From Apostichopus californicus (lineage: Eukaryota > Echinodermata > Holothuroidea > Aspidochirotida > Stichopodidae): a DNA stretch of 64,000 bases. Every line of letters starts with the position of its first letter. The first letter of the stretch is position 1. The notes below the pieces were generated by a model, which was not told where the DNA came from, searched no databases, and saw only the letters and a list, made by a program, of their open reading frames with translations. The stretch is taken from contig JAIPMN010000755.1 of assembly GCA_020650975.1 (NCBI GenBank), positions 1 through 64,000 on the forward strand, given 5' to 3'. The translations under genes and the position numbers were made by a program. This document shows, one piece after another, positions 33,701-46,563 of this stretch.

Positions 33701-36700
33701 AGACAGAGACATCAAAGAAGGGATCGCAGGTTGCTTCTCTTCTCCTTCGTTCTCCATTCTGGGTCTGTTATATGTAGAAATGAACAGAAGGGTTAATATA
33801 TTATTCATCTTAGATCTATTACTTGGATGGATAGAGGATTGTAAAAAGGTTTCTTCCGGTAGAAATAGTTTGAATATTGTTAACTCTGTTAACTTTATAG
33901 CAAGTTATTGATGCTACAGACTGATATGAATTTCCCATAATTTTGTTAATAGTAGTCATGGAATTAAACACACTACTTTTGAACAGGATTTAAATAAGTG
34001 GCATCTCCACAGCATCCATTCAGTGACCTTTATTTGGTCTCCCGTGTCCCTGATATTAGTTACAGCTGAAACAATATTGGAGATATACTAGAACAAGGAC
34101 AGCAAAAAGACCCAAACATCTTACTTTAGACACTTCATTGTCTCATTAATACAGATATATGAGGGAGAAGCCAAATGCACAAGAGTTGTCAAACTATAGC
34201 TTTAAGAGTTTCTTAGCAATGTTTAGTTCTTATCATCGGTTTCATTGATTCATAGCATGTTCTCCACAGGATAATTTACAACTTAATTCTTAATGGTCAT
34301 GTGAAACCTTGTTAAATTACTTATCTTCCAAGTGGAGTAACAAATAACGCATTCTTTGAAAACAGGATCTTCACAAAACAAAACAAACTACTTTAAAAAG
34401 GATGACATCATACCCTCTCAGATCAATGTCCTCCCTCACTTCTGTTACATCTGCTCCTCTTTTGCCTTCAGCATCGAAGAAGTTCCTTGGTACATCACCC
34501 CAGTTTCTAGCCCTGGGAGATACATCGTTTGGGCCACGGGTGTAGGCATCTAGGTCTCTCAGATCTTGATCTACTGCACTCGGTTCCACCGCATCCCGGA
34601 AGGCAGCGGGAAGAAGGTCATCACGGGGTTGTCGCACTTTCTTGTTAACTTCTGACACGCCATCTGTTTTCTCCTCGACAATCCCTGTATCCGTAGACCG
34701 CTTGTCCTTATCCGTCGGTATGACTTTATCACCTGGATGTACTGTAGAGGCTTCTGCTATATGATTTATGGGTTTACTATCCGATGAATCTGTTTTGGAA
34801 AGGTCACCTTTTGCCGAGTCGTTTCTTTCGTCGACGTCCATTTTAGCTGTTGCTTTTTCCTCTAGCTCTTTTTGCGATTCTATATTTGTTGTACTTTTGT
34901 CTTTAGCACTTGATACTGGATCGCTGCTTATCTGTTTCTTTTCATCTTTCCCTCTGTCATCCTTCGTTGCTTCCCTGGCACCGTGGCCGGTCTTCTCCAA
35001 CTTGCGTTCATCCGTATCCTTGATGTTTTTTTCCATTTCCACGTCGGTTGACTCCTCTGAATCACCAACAGCAATTCGTCTGTCATCCACATCCTTTTCT
35101 GTTGCTTTCTTTTTTCCATCCTCCTTCTCCTCCAAACTATTGAATCTCTCATCCACATCCTCCCCAGCAGGTCCTCGTCGATTCTTTGAATCTTGCTCCT
35201 GCATATCCCCGTCCGCAACATCACTGACTTTCCTATCGTCAACATCCTTCTTTGAATCTGACTCGTCCTTCCTTTGGTCGACATCTATCTTGGCACCATC
35301 CACATCTCTTGAATGTTCTACTTTCCTTTCATCCACATCACTGTTCTCTTTGGTCAACCTATGGTCAACATCACCCCTAGCAACCTTGGAATCCTCCTTG
35401 CTTGATAATTCCTTTCCTTCTGCACCTTGTAACTTCTTCTCAGAACCACCCTGGTCCTCCTTACCACTACTTTCCTCTGCTACCTTCTCACCGACCACTG
35501 CTTTAATTCTCTCGTCCCTGTCCTCGGGTGGAGGGGACATTGGGGAAATCATCTCCTCATCCTTTGGTGATGCTACAGGTGCTTCCTTCTTCTTCTCTTC
35601 ATCTGCTGATTGACTAGATATCATCTCCTTTTCATCCTTCTGCTTTTCCTGTTCCTCTTTGCTAGCCTTCTCTGTGACCTCTGCTGTCTTTGCTACTGAT
35701 TCAATCACTGCTGACTCTCCATCCTCCTTGGCATCAGGCTTCTGATCCCCTACAGACTTTTGCATTCTTGTTTGATAGCTTGGATCGAGAACGCGCAAAT
35801 CAACATCTCTTCCGACCGGAAAACCAAAAGGACTCTCTCCTGCTGGCTTGTCAAATCCACTTTGCTCGACATCCATGGCTTCCATAACTTTTGGCCCTGC
35901 CATCCTCTTTTGATACTCAAGTTTTCTGGCGACCTCCATAACATAAGAGTCATCTGACTCCGGAAGATCACCATCCCCTAGATGTTCTGCCTCGGCCTCC
36001 GTGAATAAGGAACGCATTCTGAGGCCACTGATCAGCGACGGCACACTTCGCTGCTCTTCTTTGGACTTTTGAAACTGGTAAAGATCTTCGAGTTGACTCA
36101 AAAGTTTCTGGTGTTCCTCGTGGGTTATCTGACCTGTGTGCAACTGACGATCAGCCTGAGAGGAAGAGAAGATGGAGAGAGTGTGGTGTGTCACCATCGG
36201 AGGATAATAACCGAATGAACAATAGATATGAAATAAGAGACATCACCAGAGCAGGAGACAGACTTGATTTCTTCTTCAATGGAAGCATAAATTTAAGATA
36301 TAAGATACATGGTCAATCCATCATCCATATTTCAACACATAACATAAGTCCATAGTGATAAGTCTCTAACATCCCCTTCTTTATTATTATTATTAACATC
36401 TGCATAGATATCGAACTCATATCAGGCTAATATGTATTAGAAAAGATGGAAACTCAACTTCAATAAAAGACTCTATCATGCAGTATCTACTACACCCATC
36501 AGGGAATAATTTATATTCAAAGCTTTGTGTGGTTGTTTTGACAGTTCTGAAATTTGGCTGCTTTAAATCTAGATGTTTCCTGTGATATACATCCTATATG
36601 GTGATTTGACTATTTTGTACAGCACTTTACACTGCGATGCGATACTGAATGAAATATACCCTTTTCATATAAGTTGTGAAACTAATAAATCAGTCCAATG

Positions 36701-39700
36701 AGGAGAAACTTCTTCTCAACTCATATCAGTGGGCACCATTTGATGGAGACAATAATAATGGTGAAAACACTGGAACTACTTGATTGTCAATGTGAGGACA
36801 ATACACCCAGTGTCACCTCCCTCCCACCCAGTTTGCCAACCCTTTGAATAACCCCCGCCCCCCCTGACCCCCATTCCCTTAATTAGTACATTCGGTGTGG
36901 TCATTAAAAGTACTAAATGCACTTCATGTACCAGAATTAGTTCATGTCAGTTTTATCAAGTCTATAACAGATCAATTAAAGCCACACATACACCAGACCT
37001 TACCTGTGCTAGTATAGCTGACATTTTGTCACTAGAAAGCTCCTTTGGTATTACAACAGATGGATCAATGCTGCTCCTCCTTCGTCTTCCAGGAGGAGAA
37101 ACGACTCTATCATCGTAAGGTCTACTTCTTCCATACGGCTCAAGTCCAGCCCGTCCTCCACTGTAAACGAAACAGATCTTAAGATAAGCACTTTACTCAA
37201 TTTAAATCACCATCAAAGACCATATTTCAAAGTTTTCAAAACGCCAATGATATTTTACAGTTTTCTTATAAGCTTCCACTTCCTTATGACTCATCCTAGA
37301 GTGAAGCATAAACCATTTCTGCCTGGATCAAACATCAGAAATAGGGCAATAAAAGCTCAAAGGAGTCATTATTGATGAATCTCGGAAAGAAAACTGGAAT
37401 AAATAGCAGTATAGACATTGAATGCACAGAAATGGCAATTCTACCACTAAAAACTTGCCAGTTCTCTAAACTTCTATATCAAATCATTAATTAACATCCT
37501 ACACAACACACAGTTTAAGTACGAGAGATATTGAAATCTTCATCAAACCTACCGTCCAAATCCACCTCCTCTCTCTGGAAAATCATCTGAAAGATCAAGC
37601 CGCTCTACCCTAGCCCGTTTTGGGTCAGACGAAACCTCCAAGGTTCCCTGCCTGCCTCTTTCCTCTCCTCTTCTATCGTGAGGAGGTGATTTTCTCTTCA
37701 TGCCAATTTCTGCAACTTTCTCTTCTGCTTTCTTGGCCTCACTTTTCCGTGGGATACGACCTAGTTTGGATATGTCCCGTTTTTCTCTCAGTATCCTCTC
37801 CTCTCTTTTATCCCTGGGTTTCATTCTCTCATCGTTCTTATCCTTGTCGTGTTTATCCTTTTCATCGCTGCCTCTTCTTCTCCCAGACCTTCCGTACTTT
37901 GAGTATCTTCTAGGAGGGGATCGGGAACGAGAGCGAGACCTGGACCGTGATCTGCCGCTACGCGAAGACCTCCTATTTCTGTCGCTTCTACTTCTGGATT
38001 CGGAGTCCTTGCGTTTCTCATTCTTGTTGGGTTTGCCGCCTCTCGGGCTCCTGGAGCCATCTCTGGAGCTTTCCCTACTTCTGGAGCTTTGAGATTCTTC
38101 CTTAGACTTTGGTTTACTTTGCGATGAGGAATCCTCATCGCTTATAGTCAAGTCCACATTTACGATGATTTCTTCTTGCTTCTTTTCGACTGCTCTGTTC
38201 TCCCTCGTGATTTCCTGCTGCTTTTTGACAGGTGGGACGACAGCCTTATTTAGTCTTACGACTTGGAGGTTGACTGCTTGATCCTGCAGTTTCTTTGCAG
38301 TGTCCTGATTAGCAGTGACTGGTTTAGCCTGTTGTCCAACATGTGTACTTCCAGGTACTGTTGTAGGCTTCTGTGGTACTGTTGTGACTTGAGGCTTGGT
38401 AGCAGCTGCCGGGACAGCTATTGCGTTTTGTTGCATTTTAGTTGGTTGTGAAATAGCAGAGGTACCCCTGAGGCGTGGGTCTCTTGCTAGACGTGGATCC
38501 CTGGGGGCAGCTCTGGGATCACTCCTCTTTACACCAAACATTGTTTTTACCTGTATTAAGAACAAACAAACAGAAAAGACATTCATGAGACTCATTTATT
38601 CAACTTCTAATAACGGTAATGGGCAAGAACTTTGATAATTGATACTGTAAAATTTAATTGTCTTCAGGACATAATGCTTAATGATAGAAAAACCAGGCCA
38701 GAGCAAGGGCAACGGTTAAAGAGTCAAAGCAACTCTGCATAACTGGACATTTGATCTTAGATGGCAAACTAAAAAGAATTTATACCATGACTTTACGGGG
38801 AAGGGGGGGGGGACATCTGAAAGGCTAGAAAGATTTAAGACTTGGACTGCCAAGATATACAGAGCACCTTAATGCATGTATTACTTACATGGTCAGAGCC
38901 TGGTTGAGGAGGAGTTATTTCTGTACTACCCCAGCCCGCAGGGGAGGAACTGTAGCTTTCTTGAGGAACAACACTGGCAGATGGGGGGTTCTTGGTTATG
39001 GCTTCATTACTTCTTGGTGCTGCTACTGGAGCTAATGGAGCTGGAGTCGGGTTAGCAAGTTCTGCGTGGGCTGCAAACACTTGCTGCTGTTGTTGTTGCA
39101 ATATCTTCTGTCTCTGCAATTCAAGGTTCTTCCTATCTAATTCCAATGCCTAAAAACCAGGAAGAATTTAGCAAATTAAAACCATCAACATTATCGATGG
39201 AGAAATTCAAACATGTTAGGAGATTCATTTAAAATATATGATGTTACACTATTACATGAAAGTGACTGACCCAAAAGCTAATCTTTCAGTGATTCCTAAT
39301 ACCAGTAGATTTTCAAGTATTTACCATTGGTGACTTCATATGATCAGCATGATTCCTGCCCTGATTAATGTGGCTTACATTGAGGTATAAATGCATCTCC
39401 ACCATGTTTGGTACACTTCTCTGATTTATAACATTTACCACACTCTAAGGTAAATCTAAATGCTCACTATGAAGTCCAACCAAACTAAACAACCGTTGTA
39501 ATTGTTGACGTGATGTTAGGATTATGACCTCTGTTAACCTCAAACAAGTATTTATTAGCCAAACCTTCTATTTAAAGCTCAAATTTAATAGTCTAAATAT
39601 GCCTCACAAAGCACCACTTGACATCCAAACTTTGAATTCTTTTAAGGGGAAGGACCCCCAACCTATTGCAAACACACCTTCCTTTGTTAAACATTGATTT

Positions 39701-42700
39701 GCCTCTGGCTCTTCGATCAGGGGAAATCTAGGATTTGCCACCCCCTTCCTACCCCCCACCCCCCTAACAACTGAAATCCTGAGCACTCCACTGACACACA
39801 CAGAAATACATTTTTACTGCCTGGAAATGCTATGCTCCCAAGCCTTCAACTGCTTGGAGATTTGACTAACAAAACCAAAGTGAAACAAGAAGACTTAATG
39901 GTTCATACCTCATGACAGGAGAATTATGGAGAGTCAAGAGATACCACACATACCTTTACGCCTGTATGGTTATATAAAACATCAAAACATACAATGACCA
40001 ACATTTTCATAGAATGTTGCTTTGGGATATGTATTTGTTTACATGGCTGAAGTTTTTACTTTACCTGTTCTTGTAGTCTGGCTTTTGTTTGTTGCAATTC
40101 TAATTCTAGTCGTTGCTTATGAATTTGTAAAAGCTCTTGTTGCTTAGCAACTAAATTGTGTCTCATCAGTTCTTCCTTCTGCTGCAGATCCTTGACATTT
40201 GGCTTTGTTTTTGCTGAGGGGGTCGGTTTCTTTTTCGGCACTGCTTGTTGGATAGCAGCAGCCTCGTGTTGCTGAATGGAAGAAAAAAATACTGTGTTTC
40301 AAGGAGATACTAAACTTTATCGTTTAAATTTCAAATATCTACGTTTTGACAGATTAAGACATGAATTTTGTAGCTAACTACATTTTGTAAATCAGAGGTT
40401 AATTTATGATGATAAATTAGTTGTCTTTGCATAAAACCCCAAATAAAAACTGGGTGCTAGTGTGGAAGAATATGACCTATTTGGCAATTGAAAAAATTAT
40501 GCGGGGTGTGGAGGGGAACTGTCATTAAAAGTTATAACTAGAATGATCTCTAATAAACAAATATATATACATAAATATATATTCACAAGGATTTTAAATT
40601 TTTCTTTTGACCCCCACTAACCTTTGACCACCAATAATAAGCTTCTTGTAGCATGGGATATGCATGCTTCTCTTCATGTAGTATCATATTCACCAGTTCA
40701 TTTTATTCAGATTTTTTTCAGACACTGAACCAATCACGACTCCTAAATGTCTTATGATTTCATATAATAAATGAAGACCTCATCTGACCTACCAGCCAAA
40801 CAATTATACAAGAACAGTGAATTGCAGGTCATCAGCATTATTACTGAATGTAAGACCTTCCAGCTGGTGTAAAAGAATGCTGTGAGATATATCAATAGAT
40901 CCTGTCAACGGTTACAGTTGTCTTAGACTTGCTCTTCTAACCTTTTTAATAAACCTTGGATTGACATGAATAGATGGAGCTACCACAGTAACAGGTGGGT
41001 TGGTTGGAACAGCCATTACTGGCCATGCAGGATCCAGCAGCTTAACTTTCATATCCAATTCATACAGCTCATTGGCCGGAAAAAATTCAGTCCATGTTGA
41101 ACGAAGCTTGAACAACGATTGACGCACCTTTTCACCAACCTGCACATGACGAAGGAATATTAATGGAACAAGAAATTGGTAAATAAATTTGCTCATTTAG
41201 GATAGAGCACTGTATATGTGATTGACTAGATTTTACAAATCTAGAAAAGGACTTCAAAACTATAAACCTTTTCCATTTACTCTACTAAATGATCTACTGA
41301 TGATATGTGCACTACTTCATGTTTAAAACCAACATCTAGATCAGATAACTGCTGTCCTACTTATAATGCAGATGTCAGAGGAATTAAATGTACACTTTAA
41401 AAGGTTTTGCATGTACAGCTAAGATCATGGTACACCAGCTAGTCAGAACTTTAGTTCAATTTATCTATAGAAATAAGGATAAGTTGTCAGGCCTAACTGG
41501 GGAAAGGGTCCAAGTTAAGGGTTTCTCACCCGCACTTTGGGAATACCAGCCAACTCTCACGGTTCTAATGATGCGAGAATCACAGATTCATGCATCATTT
41601 CACAGTGGGATCTCCAAATCTAACATGTATATAAAACATCTCAAGCCGGTGAACAAAGTATATTTTTTGGGTATAATAGGACAAAGAAAGTTGCAAAAGA
41701 AATACAATGCACTTATAACTTGATACAATGTTAAATCAAAGAGTTTTAAATTTGTAAAATCTTTAGGTTTTCAGGCACCAATCTCCAGGTTTCTTTGGAA
41801 ATCTCCTCAGATTTACTCCTTTAGGAGTTGAGCTTTGATGGAAACAATGATTTTGAAGGTACGTTCATGAAAATTGTACCAAATTTAAAGTGAAGCAGCT
41901 CAATCTAGCATACACTGTAAATTACAACAATTCCCACTGCAACGGCCACATCATCATCAAGGTTTTTTCTACTGTATTTATTGACACTTTTTTGTACTTA
42001 CTAACTTACAAACCAAATATTTCCAAAGTTTGTTGATACACCTAGACACTCATGAAAGAGAAGCATATATGTCTGGAGAAATCAGGTTGTAATTCTAGCT
42101 CGTCAACAACAACCAGCTATGAGTCTGCTAAGAACATTGCTAAGAAATATCAACACATTAAAGATCTTCCAATTACAGTTTAGCATATAACTTCATTAAA
42201 TTTTCTCTGGTACTGCTGCATAGTAAGCTACTCAAGTCAAGGATTTTATACTGTTTCATGTGGCTGTCATAATTTTAGGAAGTACCAAGGGAGCCATCAC
42301 CTTAATTTTTGGCCATTTTGTCTTGAAGCAAATTTTCTCACAAACTAAGAATGTGTAAGAATGTCCTGAACAGAAGTTACTCTTTTAATGTTCTGCTGAA
42401 TCAAACTTTATGCCCCCAGTTATCATTCATCTCAATGTATGTTATGGCAGCTGGTCCCTCGTTAACACACCCCCTATTGTCCACTTACCATGATACTATT
42501 CAATATAGCAAGGTTATCTACTATTGAGCCCCATTTTGTATATATTGATCTCTAAATATCACGGGGATAAGTGCCTAAATTAGTTTTTGTCCTTTGTACA
42601 ATAATTAGTTAGTCTACTTCATCCCAAAAGGCTGGAAAAATTCAATCTATCACCTCCACAAACAATATCTGATGACGAGTTACTTTCAACTAGGTACTCA

Positions 42701-45700
42701 GTGCCAGTCCCATGTATTTTGGTTACCAAATTTTATCTGAAGATATTGGGACAAGCTTCAACCTGGAGGAGGGGGAAGGGGGTTTAGGTCAAGGGTTCCC
42801 TTCCTAAGTTAAGAAAATATTGATTTTGAGGACTACCTACACTGATCTCAATGGGAGTGGCCAAAATCCAGCTTAAAGTGAGAATATACTTTATGGCAGT
42901 ATATATCTCAAACTGCTGAACGTCCAGCAGCAAAGTTGGCAACCAAATGGCTAAATCACCTTCAAGATTGTTGAGAAATATTTCTTGGTTATAACTAGCT
43001 AGACTAGACTGCATGAACCATATCAGTTTACAAGTGCCAATTTCTTTTTGTTTCCAACTATCTCCAACGGGATAACTTTTTCAGCCATTTTCAAATGTAG
43101 TCAACTCTGATTAAACCAAGCACTGACCGTACCATGACTGTTCAATTTATATTACCTGGGCAAACACTCCACCGAAATTCTGGGCAAGGTTCTTCGTAAA
43201 TAACCCCAAGTACGGTCCACCTTTGACATTCTTGATGATGGAATCCATGAGATAGACGACTGGTAGTTTCTCAGTAGCTTGAGCCTGTGTAGGTAGAAGA
43301 ATATTCAATGACCTTTCGTTTCCCATGTTACTGGGGTGTTGTATTCAAGGACATTTCCTTAGTTAACATTTTTTTCCTTCCTTCCCCGTTTTTTTTTTTT
43401 TGCTGCTAAGTAACCAATATCAAGAATGGATTCATGAAAATTCAATATCCAGTATTGGACACCAGGAGGCATGTACTGCACTCGACTAGTTCATTTTCAT
43501 ATAAATCTTACCATCTTGAAATTATGAAATGCTCACGACCTATTTGGTTTTGTCATCTCAGAATTTTCCCTTTGCAACCTTTCTCAAATAGCAACTTTCT
43601 TTGAGCTATAATTGTTTTCTGAAGCTTCACAGGGGTCAAACAGAACATGAGACAGAAGTGATGTTTTAGAAATTTTGCTGTTTGTGACCACACAGTGTTT
43701 ATATTAATGTGCCACACACTTTTCTACTATCCAATAATTCTTGCCATGCAAATAGCAACACAAAGGTCTAATGCTTTCAAAGCTGCTCTTCAAGACTATA
43801 AGACCATCTACTCCGATTCCTTCTTAGTCATGTTTGCAAGTTTCATGCCTCAAGGACAGGATCTTTGACTTGAAATATTGGTCGAAATCTCCATCAATCC
43901 GGACAGCGAAGCCTTAATTTGTAAAGGTGCCACGTCTTCCTCCTGGTTTCTTCTTGATGTGCGTTATATGCAAGAATAACTTAGTGAGGGTCCTTTATTT
44001 GCAGATCCAGTTTGCACATTGCTCTTTCAAGTTTTTGTTCATTGGGACAAAAAGTTGGGTACTTCTGTACAAGAAACAGCAAGGCAGAGTTCAGACTTCT
44101 AAGTATTAGAAGCAGTGCCAAAAGACTTTCCCTGGATAGCGAGTGTAGAGGATGGCAGTCAGAAACAAATTCCTTTTCATAGACATGTAATACGGCAGTT
44201 CCAGCCTTATCAGTTTCAGGTCTTTTGTATTTACAGAAGAATGGGACAAATAGTTCACATCACCCACTACACTCTAGAGCCGGAGAAAGTATGTTTGTTA
44301 TATGACCTCTACTAGCAGTTGAAAACCAGCAGAGAGAGACCAATGCAATGGTAAATTACACATATATATTTCTTCATACATCATAGTATAACAAGGTAAT
44401 AAATGAACATTCCGTAATACAATCTTATTCACATAGTCCCTTCAGAAAAAAAAAAAGATTTGGCAAATGATCAATGAATTTTTTTAGAATATAAAGCTAC
44501 TGCCCACACACTGGGCTGTAACATCTTATCTTCACACATGTAAGTACAAAATTTATGCATGCTATGTACTGGTTCCAAAATGCAGTGCTTCTTTATCACT
44601 GACCACATGCAACGTGACAAAGCAATCAACAGAAATTATTAAAAGCCCTCTTTGTCAGATTTCATTATTACAGGCATAGCAAGTACAGATCCAAATATCA
44701 TAGCTGTGGACACAACTGAGACAAGATGACTGTGTGCTTAGGCACCAACTAAAGAAGTTATTTCTAGGTGACGGTCCTGCAACTGACGATTTCCTATAAC
44801 TGATATGGAAATTTCGTGATAAAAAAGTTAGAACAATCTGACAAAAATCAAACAAATATGCACTGGTAAACTAAGACTTGTTAGCAATAGGCAGATGACC
44901 TTCTGTATCAATATGTTTAGGGCATTTTTATTAACAAATTTCAGGAAGCTGAAAGTTTGCAATAAAGATGCAAGCTTCTGTTTATGAGAAACTACAGTTC
45001 TCATCCAACATGTTGCTACGACAATCTCTCTTATTGCAGAGTATCTAATGGGCGACACAGATTCCTGTAATTCAGTTAACTGTTAACAATTGAGCTCATC
45101 TAGGCTTAAGAAAACCTACTGTTGACTTCAATCAATGACATTAAGTGCTCACTTTTGTTCAATTATAACAATAGTTTGATGGCAAGACTGTAGTACACCA
45201 ATGCTTTTGTGGTGTAACCTTTTGTAAGAACAGCTAATATATTTGATTCTGAAGACCAGCCAACAAATGACAATGAAGTCACGATGGTATATGTTAAATA
45301 CATAAATGTTGATCTATAGGGCAGCAGTGACGGGTATTGCTCTATTTTGCTCTGGGCTTATACTTTCCGCAACTATGTGATTTCACTGATGTCTTGATAA
45401 GATCCCACCAGAAATAACCAATACTCCTGCTTGAAGGAACAATTTCACTGACATAACCCATGGACAGTTTAATAATTCTGATAAATGGATGAAATAATTC
45501 ATGGAAGCCACATAATAGAGAAATTATGTTCTGCTGTACAAATTTCATGCCTAGCCCGAAGGTCATTTTCATCGAGATGGTAATTTAAAGTTTAAGTTTA
45601 TATTGCAAAAGTGCTTAGCCTAGGCTAAATTTAGATGTTGATTTTCAAACAGGGGTTCTATGTGTTGATCACAGCAGCTAATCTTGAATGTGTTTTACGT

Positions 45701-46563
45701 AGTATGCAAAGTTTGAGATCATGTAAAGTTTTAGTATGAGATCACTGTCTGAATTGTTATTACTATTCTAACCTAGGCTGAACGAAAGAGTTGGAACAGG
45801 GAAGTTGGATAGTAACTGGGTGGTAACATCAAACCTATTGATAACAAGTAGAAGTTTGCTTTACTAAGCTAGAACTATTATTTCAAATCGAAGATTTGCC
45901 TTGGGATCAAGTCCATTAGTCTTCATCACATCATTGTAGATGAACATACCATAGCAAACTAGATGTGCAGTATTAACATATGAGGGGTCAGGGGCTAACA
46001 AAGTTGTAAAAACTAATTCAGCCACTCTTTTGCATCACTTCAAACATGATACCGAGGTTTGATTGTGATCATATTCTCCTTTAACGTCATACTGAACACA
46101 AAGCTTGTAATGATACGTTCAACAACAATGACGAGATGACCACTACTGGTGTAGTCAGTCTAACGCTCTCCTTGAGATCGACAGCTGTAGCATGACACCG
46201 TCATGTGACGCGTCGACGGGTCGGCTAGACCTACTGCACTACACTAGCTTAGGCTATAGCCTACCATGTGAAAATTCACAGGGTAGGCTAAGGCTTACGT
46301 GCCCTAGCCTAGATATCGTAAAATTAAAAAGAAAACTTAATTAAACGTAAGAGTGTTCATGTAACTGGATCGGTGATAACATATTAATATTTCTGGCAAC
46401 TTCTAGCGACCTTTTGCATTCTTTTCTCGATCAATCGAACGATATGAACGGCGTGTTCCTTGTTCTCGTCGGCTAGCATCGTCAACATATTGATGAGCGG
46501 TTTACTGTTGATCTTCAGGTCTTCTAAAGACGCTTCGTAGTCTTGGCACACCACCGCTGCCAT
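26414..46563 (-). CDS. PCF11: Pre-mRNA cleavage complex 2 protein Pcf11, complete, 14 exons
   Basis: Subunit of cleavage factor II. From family knowledge it binds the RNA polymerase II C-terminal domain through its CID and CLP1 through its C-terminal zinc-finger region, and drives 3'-end cleavage and transcription termination. Exons on the minus strand: 46563-46411, 43284-43156, 41139-40942, 40271-40065, 39149-38889, 38550-37553, 37160-37004, 36155-34414, 33764-32503, 31957-31615, 30852-30626, 29886-29789, 28369-28241, 27781-26414. All phases agree and the total is 7,272 nt (2,423 aa), against about 1,555 aa in human PCF11. Order: CID (about 1-150), Gln-rich coiled region, RS/charged exon 6, DVDxR-repeat exon 8, Pro/Arg exon 9, two zinc fingers in exons 11 and 13, and a long acidic tail in exon 14. 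The human FEGP repeats are not seen. Donor 1 (AAG/GTCGCT) is weak, but the join KRMQK/AQATEKLPVVYLMDS matches the family. Confidence 0.96.
28538..29380. repeat. Array of about five ~140-bp units with inverted outer ends, PCF11 intron
   Basis: Units begin near CTTCTTGAGATATCGTGTTT at about 28726, 28871, 29015, 29151 and 29289, with a first unit from about 28597. Each contains TTCACAATTTGACC..TGGTGACCC and TGACCTTTGACC-like pairs. The outer ends are inverted relative to each other: GTTTCGATGATGTAAC at 28538-28553 and its reverse complement form within 29359-29380. A single decayed relative lies near 40600-40650. It looks like an element with an internally amplified module. Confidence 0.8.
30307..30690 (-). 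repeat. Tandem copies of the PCF11 exon 11 end and splice donor
   Basis: The last roughly 60 nt of exon 11 plus its donor (minus strand GGAAGGATGTAAGT) is repeated about every 100-108 bp. The real donor is at 30625-30620. Copies place GTAAGT at 30517-30512, 30417-30412 and 30312-30307. Each copy keeps the exon-like sequence (about 75-80 bp). The copies are separated by G-rich spacers of variable length (near 30381-30393, 30481-30494, 30582-30612). Reading past the real donor meets TAA at the third codon, so use of a copy would truncate the protein. Confidence 0.9.
31958..32502 (-). other. PCF11 intron 9
   Basis: Donor GTGAGT at 32502, acceptor TAG at 31958-31960. AT-rich; nothing else recognised. 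Confidence 0.85.
32503..33764 (-). other. PCF11: PCF11 exon 9: Arg/Pro-rich low-complexity region
   Basis: It codes PRMENEGEEKQPAIPSLMSL followed by Arg/Glu-rich, then Pro/His/Arg-rich and Met/Pro/Gln-rich tracts. RDPR is repeated four times in tandem near 33125-33070, from a 12-bp DNA repeat of the type CTCCTGGGATCC. It occupies the place of the FEGP-repeat region of vertebrate PCF11, but I see no sequence match to those repeats. Confidence 0.9.
34414..36155 (-). other. PCF11: PCF11 exon 8: DVDxR repeat region
   Basis: A single 1,742-nt exon (about residues 702-1281). It opens with ITHEEHQKLLSQLEDLYQFQ, matching the EITQDEF...QIRQLFQYQ helix of human PCF11, and has conserved-looking segments at each end (GRDVDLRVLDPSYQTR; EDIDLRG). 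Between them is a Lys/Glu/Asp-rich, probably disordered tract in which DVD-x-R recurs about ten times (DVDHR, DVDERK, DVDQRK, DVDDRK, DVDERF, DVDDRR, DTDERK, DVDERN). The two long antisense ORFs here are shadows of this biased composition. Confidence 0.9.
37004..40271 (-). other. PCF11: PCF11 exons 4-7: Gln-rich helix, RS/charged linker
   Basis: Exon 4 (40065-40271) codes a Gln/Lys/Glu helix ending QTKARLQEQ, like the LELEQAKAQL helix of human PCF11. Exon 5 (38889-39149) continues it, with six consecutive Gln, then an Ala/Pro linker. Exon 6 (37553-38550) opens with SDPRAAPRDPRLARDPRLR, then has an Arg/Ser-rich block (about 38070-37890) and a basic segment ending FPERGGGFGR. Exon 7 (37004-37160) codes PGRRRRSSIDPSVVIPKELS, the conserved IPKEL motif. 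These regions are mostly disordered in family members. Confidence 0.9.
43285..46410 (-). other. PCF11 intron 1
   Basis: A 3.1-kb intron with no coding signal. It holds two minus-strand AATAAA hexamers and a 15-bp-arm palindrome (46258-46289). The 46140-46320 stretch next to exon 1 is richer in CpG and may carry promoter-proximal elements. Confidence 0.8.
46258..46289. promoter_or_regulatory. Near-perfect palindrome in PCF11 intron 1
   Basis: AGCCTACCATGTGAA and TTCACAGGGTAGGCT are inverted repeats of 15 bp with one mismatch and a 2-nt centre. It lies about 120 bp inside intron 1, close to the promoter end of the gene. Function unknown. Confidence 0.4.

Larger units (their letters stand above)
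40942..46563 (-). other. PCF11: PCF11 exons 1-3: CTD-interacting domain
   Basis: Exon 1 (46411-46563) gives MAAVVCQDYEASLEDLKINS...NMLTMLADENKEHAVHIVRL. Exon 2 (43156-43284) gives AQATEKLPVVYLMDSIIKNV...YLGLFTKNL. Exon 3 (40942-41139) gives RQSLFKLRSTWTEFFP...LDPAWPV...PSIHVNPRF. This is the eight-helix CID fold; the YLMDSIIKNV helix is the conserved surface that contacts phosphorylated polymerase II CTD. Intron 1 (43285-46410) is long and without coding sequence. It has two minus-strand AATAAA hexamers (43994-43999 and 44927-44932). Confidence 0.95.

Noticed and set aside
34768-35613. 281-codon plus-strand ORF rich in Ser/Phe/Leu
   Set aside because: Antisense shadow of the DVDxR-rich PCF11 exon 8. 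The reading frame is explained by Asp/Lys/Glu codon bias on the minus strand.
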